Origin: Actinostola sp. cb2023
Lineage: Eukaryota; Cnidaria; Anthozoa; Actiniaria; Actinostolidae
Direction: 5' to 3'
Assembly: GCA_033675265.1 (NCBI GenBank)
Contig: JAUJYZ010000976.1
Coordinates: forward strand, 1-64,000
Length of the DNA stretch: 64,000 bases
This document shows positions 38,471 through 45,662 of the stretch, piece after piece (within the stretch, counting starts at the first letter, position 1; the number at the start of each line of letters is the position of its first letter). The position numbers and the translations under genes were made by a program. The notes beneath the pieces are model-generated. The model ran no database searches. It saw only the letters and a program-made list of their open reading frames with translations, and was not told where the DNA came from.

Positions 38471-40164
38471 TTTGTTCGGCTTCAAAATGACGAGTATGCG
38501 ACGTATTTAATCGTATCCGGAGTTTCAAGATTACTCCGCAGATTTGAAAAGATAAAGGAGACACAGGACTCAAGTAGATTATGAATCTTAGTTTTGAAAG
38601 CAGCTGTAGATCTTCAAGCTATTAAAAGGTCAGGATTCTAGTTCATCGTTCAATGACTAGAAGTGGTAAAAGGACTAGAAGCTCGCTTAAAATATATATT
38701 TTTTAAAACAAACGCGAGGCCGTTATCGGAACCATCTGACCTATGCAACCTCAAGACGTATCATGTTCGTACTCACCGGACTAATAGTCTCCCTCGTCAC
38801 TCAACTGTCACTGATTGTCATGACGTCAGAGAAATTATATTGTATTGAAGAAGATGTCCTTGTTTTATTCGACGTTCGAACCGTAACTCGAACCCGAACT
38901 CGATTCCAAACTCGACGTTTCGGGATCTGAAGCTAGAGAGGGGACCTTTACACAAACTCATCAAAATCAAATCAATTGAACTCAAAGTCAAAAGGTAATC
39001 AAATGAACTCAAAGGCAAATCAAATGAACTCGACACATACATAGTCTCCCTCGTCACGCAACTGTCAGTCATTGTCAGGTCTCTCCTCGCGCAGCTGACA
39101 TTGTCCTTGTTCTTCAACCAACTGGCATTCATTTTCAAGTACTTCCTCGAACAACTGACATTTTCCTTTTCACAATGCCCGAGTGAACGCTCATTGAGCG
39201 TCTTGTTATTTTTATTATTGATTCAAAATGACAATGTACACCTATTCCAAATATCGTTGTCCAGGCCGAAAGCAACAAGCAAAAAGCTGACGACCACAAA
39301 GGACTTTGGGAATCTCCTAATTAATTTTATTTATTCGTGGTACTTGAGAAGTTATCCCTACGAGCGTTGAATAGCAATCATTTGGAACTATTCGGCCATT
39401 TGAAAATGCAAGTTGTCAAAATGTCTACGGATGAATAAATGAATAAGGAGAAAATCCCAATGCCCTTTGCGGTTGTCAGCTTCTTGCTTGTTGCTTTCGG
39501 CAGGGATAACGATTTTTGGAATAGGTTGTATATAATACATGTATGTAGCTTGCATTGTACAGTGTAGTTGTAGAGTCTGTCACGTCTTCAAGTTCAACAT
39601 TCTGGAAACAATTAAAATTTTATACAAAGAAAGAGTATCTTATATTTACTTTACTGCTTTATCTATCCATTGAACATGGACATAACGAGAAAACCTAACA
39701 AACTTGTGGTTGCACTTGTAGTTGTAATGGATGTAAGTTGTAAGTTATCCAAATAAAGTTAGTGTACCTTGCATTTGAAGTTGACACCTTCGCCACGAAA
39801 TTTGTTCTCGTTAGCAGCCACCTCTTTTCCTCCTAACAGCAAAGGTGACTGATTAAAATCAACGCTACAGCTAAATGGTGGATGAATAACATTTTTAAAT
39901 ACTGCTAATATAATTACTCGGGTATTTCCTAACAAATGAAATGTAGCTGACTTGAATTGAAATCAACACCGTTTTGATTGTAAATACTTTTACACCGTTT
40001 TTGTTCTTAAATTGTTAAATCGTAGGTGAGCTAGAGTTATCGTTATACAAATCTAATAAACATAATACCCCCAAGGCTTTACCTTTAGCTGGTTTAGAGC
40101 TCCTTGGCACCGAGACTTTCTTGCTCTTTCCTTTGGCCTGTTTCTCGCTAGCAGGGGACGACAT
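18999..40164 (-). CDS. DAB: Disabled (DAB1/DAB2-like) endocytic adaptor, complete, 11 coding exons
   Basis: A cytoplasmic clathrin-adaptor and signalling scaffold that binds NPxY tails of lipoprotein-type receptors. Exons (minus): 40164-40083, 39832-39768, 33525-33454, 33292-33203, 28238-28092, 27293-27146, 26436-26393, 24700-24635, 22875-22789, 22299-19663, 19037-18999; 1158 aa, all phases consistent. A basic N terminus precedes a PTB domain at about 35-178: FRGEGVNFKCKLLGVAEV, GIKILEERTK, FEHPVNKVSFI, YAIKYDK, LYELFQTVYKLR, in DAB order. The long exon holds tyrosine motifs (DYETIP twice), proline-rich SH3 ligands (PPPLPPRP, LPPRPR), nine DPF motifs expected to bind AP-2, and five [LF][ST]Wxx[AS]F motifs. 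The last exon encodes 12 residues ending DFADSFA. The gene shares a 487-bp head-to-head interval with CDC16. Introns hold a LINE and large arrays. Orthology to DAB1 or DAB2 cannot be split; invertebrates often have one. Confidence 0.92.
19064..19262. repeat. Inverted-repeat element in last DAB intron
   Basis: TATAGGGAGCAGAGAGGAAC and GTTCCTCTCTGCTCTTTAGG are inverted ends. The interior repeats GGGAGGGAGAAAAATGGCCTAAAA-like units. It lies 27 bp upstream of the acceptor of the last DAB exon in transcript direction. Confidence 0.5.
19514..19656. mobile_element. CTTCAAT-terminated MITE abutting the DAB exon 10 donor
   Basis: Inverted ends ATTGAAGGGGTTCCTGCA and CCCCTTCAAT enclose arms (CAAAGGAGAATTTGG, GATCACAAGTCACTTAC) shared with 13652-13946. 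Its right end is 5 bp from the GT of the DAB donor at 19662-19661, so on the transcript the intron reads GTAGG and then enters the MITE. Confidence 0.7.
22343..22450. mobile_element. 90-bp foldback MITE with exact 9-bp target duplication
   Basis: Element 22352-22441 with inverted ends TACTCTCCCTCGCAACCG / CGAATGCGAGGGAGAATA, and GTTCCGTCACGCAA arms nearly meeting in the centre. GGTGGGGAG is duplicated exactly at 22343-22351 and 22442-22450. A 9-bp duplication suggests Mutator-like transposition. It lies in DAB intron 9. Confidence 0.85.
23180..23825. mobile_element. 628-bp TIR element enclosing a GC-rich 12/13-bp minisatellite
   Basis: Element 23189-23816 ends TACCCTGGGTTCCAGAGG / CCTCTGGAACCCAGGGTA and is flanked by ACACTCTGG and ACACTGTGG (9-bp duplication, one mismatch). 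The interior (23220-23777) is a minisatellite of CCAGGGAAGAGG with a block of 13-bp CCAGGGGAAGAGG units. The long Gly-Lys-Arg-Pro frames here are repeat artefacts. Confidence 0.85.
24049..24348. repeat. Inverted repeat, arms about 95 bp, in DAB intron 8
   Basis: ACACCTATTTCAAAAAGGTT...GATAACAGCTTGAA faces TTCAAGCTGTTACC...AACCTTCTTTGAAATAGGTGT. A second smaller inverted pair follows (ACACGAGAAAGAGTT near 24357 and AACTCTTTCTCGTGT near 24479). Confidence 0.75.
24808..24919. mobile_element. 103-bp MITE of the TAGTCTCCC family
   Basis: Element 24817-24919 has inverted ends TAGTCTCCCTTGCATCC / AATGCAAGGGAGACTA and internal GTTCCGTCACGCAA, related to 22352-22441. Its left flank is TGTGATTGG (24808-24816). 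Its right duplication TCTGATTGG is split by the larger element inserted next to it, so the two 9-mers match at 8 positions once that element is removed. Confidence 0.75.
24917..25884. mobile_element. 950-bp TIR transposon carrying a helicase fragment
   Basis: Element 24926-25875 has ends TAGCCTGCGTAGCTTGGCGG and CCGCCAAGCTACGCAGGCTA. The TIRs continue as a purine-rich/pyrimidine-rich pair for about 150 bp, including GCCCGAAGACTATGGGTTTT. CTATCTGAT is duplicated exactly at 24917-24925 and 25876-25884. The interior holds a decayed RecQ-like helicase ORF (25150-25674). No transposase is visible, so it is non-autonomous. It sits in DAB intron 7, antisense to DAB with respect to the ORF. Confidence 0.85.
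25150..25674 (+). pseudogene. RecQ-like DEAH/DECH helicase fragment inside TIR element
   Basis: The frame from about 25160 reads FTFKPEQLGRLLK, then LAILPTGFVKS (motif I, 25297-25326), then VVVISPLKSIILDQI (motif Ia), a TAG stop at 25529-25531, and in the same frame SAVVVDECHTM with the Walker B box DECH at 25643-25654. Motif I has Val where the P-loop Gly normally precedes Lys-Ser (PTGFGKS in the family). Nothing after motif II is present. With a broken P-loop, a nonsense codon and no C-terminal half it cannot be an active helicase. It looks like captured coding sequence rather than a transposase. Confidence 0.75.
26308..26384 (-). mobile_element. 5'-truncated CR1 tail
   Basis: AAACTTTATTAACGTGTC and AATCGGGGACACTATTCTA match the 3' end of the large LINE (28741-28812, AAACTTTATTAATGTGTC and AATTGGGGACACCTATCTA). 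Only the last 75 bp or so is present, as expected for abortive reverse transcription. Confidence 0.7.
26726..26877. repeat. Foldback in DAB intron 6
   Basis: ACACCGAATCGAGATATGG...CTGGACTGACTAGCCTC faces GAGGCTAGTCAGTCCAG...GATTCGGTGT. A second inverted pair follows immediately (26881-27005, GCCTGGCCATGGTGC and TACCAGGC with AGTCGAGAGCT / AGCTCTCAACTT). Confidence 0.65.
28985..30163 (-). pseudogene. LINE ORF 3' part: reverse transcriptase palm and thumb
   Basis: It carries LSTDMSKAFDSL, RGCPQGSTFGPLLW and the catalytic KMYADDHQL (YADD at 29839-29828), then the maturase-like thumb of CR1/Jockey-type elements (RIQERALRAVY) and a natural stop. The catalytic residues are intact; the disruption lies upstream. 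Confidence 0.88.
30132..31361 (-). pseudogene. LINE ORF middle part: end of endonuclease, start of reverse transcriptase
   Basis: It continues the endonuclease (TLLDVILTNKP, ISDHAMVIG) and, after a basic linker, enters the reverse transcriptase (WIPVFKKDNN, NYRPITLL, AYRKRHSTETTL). The frame is lost in an A-rich stretch near 30145. Confidence 0.85.
31304..32569 (-). pseudogene. LINE ORF 5' part: 2A-like motif, PHD finger, endonuclease
   Basis: A 421-codon frame. Residues 11-20 are hydrophobic (GVLLLVSIIC). GDISVNPGP (coding at 32272-32246) fits the 2A consensus D(V/I)ExNPGP except Ser for Glu. Next come paired Cys and His residues of a PHD-type finger (CQQCS, CCQCSLPWHIKC, WTCVRC), then endonuclease motifs LNINSI, LTETKID, GLYRPP and TGDLNLD. 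The frame is lost after ITKPTR near 31340 and the rest of the endonuclease continues in the next frame. Start 32569 is the first ATG; the true start is unknown. Confidence 0.8.
32581..32815. repeat. 97-bp tandem repeat, about 2.4 copies, next to LINE 5' end
   Basis: CTATACCCG(T/C)GCTGCAACAG recurs at 32594, 32691 and 32788. Each 97-bp unit contains three diverged sub-units around CCCGTGATGCAACAGTATGA. It abuts the 5' limit of the LINE and may be its promoter or 5' UTR repeats. Confidence 0.75.
33925..37740. repeat. 35-bp minisatellite, about 109 copies, in DAB intron 2
   Basis: The unit is CCCCCAGTATGGACTTTT plus CCTCTCCACTCTCTCCA (35 bp). Variants include a 5-bp deletion (CCCCATGGACT), CCCATAGTATGG and ATCCCAGTATGGAAT. 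No frame on either strand has a stop in the consensus unit, so long artefact ORFs appear in several frames. The plus strand is pyrimidine-rich; the DAB transcript strand is G/A-rich with GGGGGTGG blocks. Confidence 0.97.
38428..38472. repeat. (GTA)n microsatellite
   Basis: About 12 GTA repeats preceded by CCGCAGGCCGCCCGAGTTAG. Lies in DAB intron 2. Confidence 0.9.
39239..39528. mobile_element. TA-flanked MITE with CACCTATTCC ends, copy 2
   Basis: Same family as 14690-14954, with TA on both sides. It has a short extra segment (GTACTTGAGAAGTTAT) relative to copy 1, and its right end reads GGAATAGGTTG. Confidence 0.72.
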
Positions 40165-40651
40165 CTTGTAAGATGTGATTTGAAATCCACGTTATAGGGA
40201 GACTATCTCCCTAATACGACAACGCTACACAATTCCACTTCGAGTAGACTTCATTTAGAAAACACGACGAAAATAACCGGGGTCCATTTTGTACTAAAAC
40301 AACCTTCCTTTCTACAAAAGCATGTCGGGCACGAATATTGAGTTACAGCCGATGCTCTGAGTAGTTAGTTTAGGGACAAAACTCTACTTTGGGGAGGGAA
40401 GAGTAATTTGTAATTCTGTAATATTTATCGCCACTATAACTACTAAACCTTAAAATTCAAAGATAATAAACTTTTTATACAAACAACTAAATTCTTAAAC
40501 GCTATGTACTACTGAAAATAAGGTATTTTCAAAACGTTTAAGTATAAATGTGGTCGATACTTTTGTTACTTACTACCCTCCCCCTAAAACGTACGCAGTT
40601 CTACTACAACTTGAACAGCGGTTTCTCGTGTGAACGCCTTCCTGTTCCAAA
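40165..40651. promoter_or_regulatory. Shared head-to-head promoter interval, DAB / CDC16
   Basis: The start codons of DAB (minus) and CDC16 (plus) are 487 bp apart with no other feature between them. The interval must contain both leaders and probably both core promoters. I see no clear TATA box for either. Confidence 0.5.
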
Positions 40652-42307
40652 ATGGCGACTGGCGGGAAGGTTGATATATCTCAATTCCGAAATTTGATCC
40701 GCCATTATCTGGACAATCACCAGTACAAAACAGCACTATTTTGGGCCGATAAAGCTGTGTCTTTATCTAAAGGCGATGTCCAAGATGTCTACTGGTTCGG
40801 GCAAACTCTGTTCTTGACCGGTCAGTACCAACGTGCCTGCCATGCATTGAAGAGTAGAGGGTTGGTGGACAGCAATCTTGCTTGTCGTTACCTCGCTGCT
40901 AAGTGTCATGCTGAAAGCAAGCAACTGCAAGATGCATTGGATGTGCTAGATATTGAATCTAAAGATGGCGGGGAGAGAGCGTCTGTTTCTTTCAATGACA
41001 GCTTTCAAAGTTCAAGCAAACTGGAAAGTGCCGTTGCTTTGTTGAAGGGTACTGTGTATGAAGCCATGGATAACAGAAGTCTTGCTACTGATTGCTACAG
41101 AGAGGCGTTAAGGATTGATGTGCATTGTTTTGAGGCTTTTGACCTGTTAATATCCCATCATATGCTGACTGACAAGGAGGAAAGAGAGTTACTAGAGTCA
41201 CTGCCATATTTGGAACAGTGCACCCCTGATGAGGCAGAGCTTCTGAAATTCTTGTATGAAAGTCGACTCCAGAAGTACACGAAACCAGAGGACCCCAAGC
41301 TGCCGACAAGCTTGGACAGTCTTAATGATAACTTGGATGTTGTCGTCAACATGGCAGAGAGGCACTTTTATAACTGTAGCTTTCTAATGTGCCATAAGTT
41401 GACAAGCGCAGTTCTGAATTCCGATCCCTACCATGAAGCCTGTCTGCCAATCCACATCTCATGCCTGGTAGAGCTCAAAAAGTCGAACAGTCTTTTTTAT
41501 TTCGCACACAAGGTAGTGGACAATTACCCACAAAAGGCATTTGCATGGTATGCCGTTGGCTGTTATTATTACCTCATTGAGAAATACGAACAAGCACGCA
41601 GATATTTCAGTAAGGCGACATCTATTGAGAGGATGTTTGGTCCTGCCTGGCTTGGATTTGGCCACTCGTTTGCAGCAGAAGGGGAGCATGATCAAGCAAT
41701 GGCTGCGTACTTCACTTCATCCAAGCTGATGCCCAAATGCCACTTGCCACTTCTGTACATTGGTCTGGAATATGGCAAGACCAACAACATGAAACTTGCT
41801 GAAAGATTCTTTAGTCAAGCTCTCTCGCTATCTCCTAGTGACCCATTTGTACTGCAAGAAATGGGGGTAATAGAGTATCAAAATGGTGATTACCCAAAAG
41901 CTGAGAAACATTTCAGGAATGCTCTTCAGAAAGCACAAACTATCAGTGGTGAAGTTTTGTCAGAAACTTGGGAGACACTGCTCGGCAATCTAGGACATAC
42001 ATACCGCAAGTTGGGCAAGTATGAAGAGGCTATGGATTGCTACAGACAGGCTCTGGTGTTAGTACCAAACAAAGCGTCCACTTTCTCAGCTATTGGTTTT
42101 ATTCACAGTCTGAGAGGAAACCATTATGAAGCTATTGATTACTTCCATAAAGCACTCGGCATTCAAAGGGAAGACACGTTCAGTGTCCACATGCTGGGAC
42201 AGACACTCCAACAACTGACGTTTGAATCCCAACCAGAGATCCCACCCACTGAGACTGACACAGCAAGTATGGACATGGATAAAGGATCTGATGAAGATGA
42301 AGCTTAG
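40652..42307 (+). CDS. CDC16: CDC16 / APC6, anaphase-promoting complex TPR subunit (intronless)
   Basis: A TPR scaffold subunit of the APC/C ubiquitin ligase, which drives mitotic exit. The 551-aa frame is uninterrupted. The N terminus (IRHYLDNHQYKTALFWADK) matches the start of the human protein, and the body aligns through CHALKSRG, FDLLISHHMLT, LDVVVNMAERH, AVGCYYYLI, GPAWLGFGHSFA, HDQAMAAYFT, CHLPLLYIGLEYG and AERFFSQALSLSP to YSAIGFIHS-type TPRs ending at FSVHMLGQTL. The TPR superhelix is therefore complete. It is about 70 residues shorter than human CDC16, lacking only the low-conservation tail, and ends in an acidic DKGSDEDEA. There is no intron, unlike the many-exon vertebrate gene. 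ATG 40652 follows CAAA and begins the conserved region. Confidence 0.95.
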   Translation: MATGGKVDISQFRNLIRHYLDNHQYKTALFWADKAVSLSKGDVQDVYWFGQTLFLTGQYQRACHALKSRGLVDSNLACRYLAAKCHAESKQLQDALDVLDIESKDGGERASVSFNDSFQSSSKLESAVALLKGTVYEAMDNRSLATDCYREALRIDVHCFEAFDLLISHHMLTDKEERELLESLPYLEQCTPDEAELLKFLYESRLQKYTKPEDPKLPTSLDSLNDNLDVVVNMAERHFYNCSFLMCHKLTSAVLNSDPYHEACLPIHISCLVELKKSNSLFYFAHKVVDNYPQKAFAWYAVGCYYYLIEKYEQARRYFSKATSIERMFGPAWLGFGHSFAAEGEHDQAMAAYFTSSKLMPKCHLPLLYIGLEYGKTNNMKLAERFFSQALSLSPSDPFVLQEMGVIEYQNGDYPKAEKHFRNALQKAQTISGEVLSETWETLLGNLGHTYRKLGKYEEAMDCYRQALVLVPNKASTFSAIGFIHSLRGNHYEAIDYFHKALGIQREDTFSVHMLGQTLQQLTFESQPEIPPTETDTASMDMDKGSDEDEA

Positions 42308-43749
42308 ACAGAACAATAATAGAAAGAACAACATTTTTTACTAATTATTTTATACAAATCTCCCATAAGTGAACACTTTGGTACATGTACATGTAGGTGT
42401 CGCTAGTGGTTGTAGTTAAAAAGAAATTCTGCTGGTCATTATTTACTACTGTATTTCAGCCAGCGATTGCCTCTTTCTCAGCAGGAAACCTTTGCAGGCA
42501 GCTGACACTGAAGAACTTGTAACACGCTTCATGGCACATGCTTCATGAGGTGTCTGGTTATGTAGGAGTTTTGTATTTTCATAACATGTCGTCTTGTACA
42601 TTATTGTTGCTGTGCTCTTACTGCCAAACTGGATTATAAGTTTACTAAATCTAAGTACTAGCAAAGTACTAAATATGTACAGCACAGAGTTATGTTCATG
42701 GTACAGAATCAAAGACATCTATTCAACCAATCACAGCGTGCAAAATCATTGCTCAACCAATCGGAATGCTTGGACATGGCATGAACCATACCGTAACTAC
42801 TTCCCATTCATACAAAAATAACTCCAATGGGGAGTTTGCAGGTGTGACATTTTGTTGCATGACATTTTAAATTTTAATCCAACAAAAACAAAAATATAAT
42901 ATTTAATTTAATATTTTTGTTTTTGTTGGATTAAAATTTAAAATGTCACGCAACACCTACAAACTCCCCATTTACATGGTAATTAAAATCTGTATGGATG
43001 ACTTATCAGTTTTGTTTCCTCATTTTAATTTCAAATTTGCCATAAAATTAATAACCTGTAAAATCTGTTATCCAAATACCGGTACCAGCAGTCATTCTGA
43101 ATTTCGTAGCGTTTTTATGTAATGAAAATGACCCTGGCCACTCTTTGATCAACTGAACCTGAGAGCCCAAAGCCATTTCTACCCAGGCAAAACATTTTTG
43201 TTTCATTTTCAAGCAAATGACAACCATAATGTAGTCATATTTGCAGAGATGATGCAACAGTCCAAAATTGTCCAGTCACCAGAAATTAAATGAGTTGAAA
43301 TTTTCACAACAACTTTGCTCCATGCCTGAGCAGGCCAAAAATCTCCCATGTAGTAACACTAAAAAGAGAGACCCGCATTGCCCAATCAAATACAGTTGAA
43401 CCCCTATTAAGCCTCCACCCTAAATGGCTGCTTGATAGGGGTTGGCTGCTAATGGGGGTTGGCCACTTAATATAGGGTGTTTACACAGTAAACGGTAGTT
43501 TTGGAACTTTGTATCGTTTTTACAAATTGAGCTACACATATTGAATCAATGTCTTGGTACTCTTATGGAAATGAATGGAGAGTTCATTGTTAGAATGAAT
43601 GTTACAAACACAGTCGAGATAGGTCAGACCAACTAGCCTCACTTCCATGCATGTTTGTTTATCCACTGAAAATCATATTTCTGTCCTCAAGGCACCCCTA
43701 CAGTTTGCATTTGATATCTATTATTATTATTATCGAAATATAAACACAT
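42308..43749. other. Tail-to-tail interval CDC16 / COMMD2 with repeats
   Basis: No gene seen. It contains a partial copy of the ACTTCCCACTCATACGAAAA repeat family (about 42700-42826), the hairpin at 42826-42972, and 3' UTRs of both genes. Confidence 0.6.
42826..42972. repeat. 147-bp near-perfect hairpin MITE
   Basis: AATGGGGAGTTTGCAGGTGT and CACCTACAAACTCCCCATT are the ends, and the arms meet at an AT-rich centre (AAAATATAATATTTAATTT). It sits directly against the preceding dispersed repeat. Confidence 0.8.
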
Positions 43750-44352
43750 CTATTTTATATTCCTAACTATCCTCCTACAGTGAGCAGTCTTCATTTCATG
43801 CATTGCATTCTCAAGCGTTGCAGTCATATGAACCAAATTCACTGGATCGACTTGCAGAACGTCAGAAGACGTTTTATCTCCCTCTTTGGTGTGCAATTTC
43901 ATTAGCACCAAGGGATTTGTCTGGTGATGTAAAGATCTACTCGCTAACTCCACATCAAAGCGCCATTCCAGGTTATGATAGTGTGGTAACGTCACGGTCA
44001 TCTCTGACAGGATATTTCGGATCTCTTTACGATTGACAAGATAGATTTGTAGTAACGATTTGTTCACCTCTTCAGAAAATCCAAGAGTCATCACAGAGTC
44101 TTGGAAGTCTATTTCTCCAATCATAAGCCTCGAGCATTCAGTAAATAGATTCATGAGCCCGTTGATGCCATTTTTGATGGTTGGAACGTCGACTCCCAGC
44201 CTCTGTGCTGCGGCTTGAAAGATCTTGGCGTTTGGCGGTCCTTTTAAGATGAAATCCAAAGAAATTCGAACAAACTCGAGAATCACATCTGGTTCGAGTG
44301 ATGTTAAGAACTTCAGGTGTTCCTTTTGCTCCTGAGAGAGGATCAAAAGCAT
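43750..44352 (-). CDS. COMMD2: COMM domain-containing protein 2 (intronless)
   Basis: A COMMD family subunit of the Commander/CCC complex, which recycles endosomal membrane proteins. The 200-aa frame matches human COMMD2 (199 aa) end to end: LSQEQKEHLKFL at the start, LMIGEIDFQDSV and GFSEEVNKSLLQIY in the helical N-terminal domain, NLEWRFDVELASRSL at the start of the COMM domain (about residue 125), and HEMKTAHCRRIVRNIK at the very end. The signature Trp and the C-terminal basic HCRRIVRNIK are kept. There is no intron, unlike the vertebrate gene. It is divergent from JMJD7 with only 149 bp between start codons. Confidence 0.95.
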   Translation of the reverse strand: MLLILSQEQKEHLKFLTSLEPDVILEFVRISLDFILKGPPNAKIFQAAAQRLGVDVPTIKNGINGLMNLFTECSRLMIGEIDFQDSVMTLGFSEEVNKSLLQIYLVNRKEIRNILSEMTVTLPHYHNLEWRFDVELASRSLHHQTNPLVLMKLHTKEGDKTSSDVLQVDPVNLVHMTATLENAMHEMKTAHCRRIVRNIK

Positions 44353-44501
44353 TTTCGAAGCGAGAAAACTCCACCTTCGATTTAATCATGCGACGAGAGA
44401 GACTGAGAACGAGTCTTATTTAGTAGCCGAGCCTGCAAGAAATCAAAATGGCGGACGGACCGAAGTAAGAGTGTGACTGCGAAATAACTCCGTGTAACAC
44501 C
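44353..44501. promoter_or_regulatory. 149-bp bidirectional promoter, COMMD2 / JMJD7
   Basis: The two start codons face away from each other across 149 bp containing no other feature, so promoter and both 5' leaders must overlap here. AAAATGGCGG at 44445-44454 fits the YY1-type AANATGGCGGC element common in short TATA-less promoters. Confidence 0.55.
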
Positions 44502-45662
44502 ATGAATCTTCTGAAAGGCTTGACAAACGCCTTCCACAACCTTTCTACAGAGTCCAGAGAACTCTACTTGAGCTCTGAAGTTCCTGTAATATCAACACCG
44601 CCCAGCCCTTTGCAGTTTTACCGCAACTGGGTGACCCCAAATATTCCAGTAATTATACAAAATAATATCAACCATTGGCCGGCTCTCGGGCTGTGGGACT
44701 CGGACTACTTCAGAAAGAAGATAGGAGACAAAGAAGTCACTGTAGCTGTGACGCCAAATGGATATGCCGACGCTGTAGTTGGAGATCAGTTCGTCATGCC
44801 TGAAGAACGGACCATGAAAATGGGCCACTTTTTGGATATCCTTGACCATGAAGTGAACGAGAATGGCATCTTTTATATTCAGAAACAAAATTCTAATTTC
44901 ACCGAAGAGTTTAGTGAAATTATTCAAGATGCGGCTTTAGATATTCCTTGGGCATCTGAAGCATTTGGTAAACTGCCCGACGCAGTAAACTTTTGGATGG
45001 GAGACGGCAGGGCAGTGACGTCAATGCATAAAGATCACTATGAGAATTTATACTGTGTTGTGTCTGGGAGTAAGACATTCACTCTGATACCTCCTAGTGA
45101 TCTGCCATTTGTCACATACGGACTTTACAAACCTGCCAAGTACCAACTCGGTGCAAATGGAGACTTTGGAATTGTGGAGGAATTTCAGAGTGAAGAATCA
45201 AACGTTGCAGCTGCATGTGATGAGCATGAGAGAAGTGATGAGGGCAATGGTGGTGCTGTTGCTGTTGATAGTAGTGATGGTGCTATTGGTAGCAGTGGTA
45301 GTCGGCCTGTTGCTGGTGATACTTCTGTTTCTGACAAAGATAACAGGAGTGACGAACGGAGTGACAATGATGTTGTTGTTCATGGTGATGATGACAACAA
45401 AAACATCGAGAAATGTATCCCTTGGGTTTCAATAGACCCTTTAAATCCAGATTTCCAATCATACCCTGACTACGCCAAAGCACGGCCTATAACCTGTACT
45501 GTCAATGCAGGCGATACACTTTATCTGCCATCACTATGGTTCCATCATGTCCAACAAAGCCACAAATGCATTGCTGTTAACTTTTGGTACGACATGGACT
45601 ATGATATCAAGTACAGTTATTACAAGTTTTTGGAAAGTCTAACCAAATTAGTAAAACAATAA
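44502..45662 (+). CDS. JMJD7: JmjC domain protein 7, 2-oxoglutarate-dependent lysyl hydroxylase (intronless)
   Basis: An Fe(II)/2-oxoglutarate oxygenase; the human enzyme hydroxylates a lysine in DRG GTPases. The 386-aa frame aligns over its whole length: FYRNWVTPNIPVII, YADAVV, YIQKQNSNF, the iron motif MHKDHYENLYCVVSG (His176, Asp178), IPPSDLPF, CTVNAGDTLYLPSLWFHHVQQS (third ligand His348) and NFWYDMDYDIKYSYYKFLESLTK. Human JMJD7 has 316 aa. The excess is mostly one low-complexity Asp/Ser/Gly-rich insert at about 229-301, between the DFGIVEEF and IPWVSIDPLNPDF segments. The catalytic residues flank it and are intact. No intron. Confidence 0.95.
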   Translation: MNLLKGLTNAFHNLSTESRELYLSSEVPVISTPPSPLQFYRNWVTPNIPVIIQNNINHWPALGLWDSDYFRKKIGDKEVTVAVTPNGYADAVVGDQFVMPEERTMKMGHFLDILDHEVNENGIFYIQKQNSNFTEEFSEIIQDAALDIPWASEAFGKLPDAVNFWMGDGRAVTSMHKDHYENLYCVVSGSKTFTLIPPSDLPFVTYGLYKPAKYQLGANGDFGIVEEFQSEESNVAAACDEHERSDEGNGGAVAVDSSDGAIGSSGSRPVAGDTSVSDKDNRSDERSDNDVVVHGDDDNKNIEKCIPWVSIDPLNPDFQSYPDYAKARPITCTVNAGDTLYLPSLWFHHVQQSHKCIAVNFWYDMDYDIKYSYYKFLESLTKLVKQ

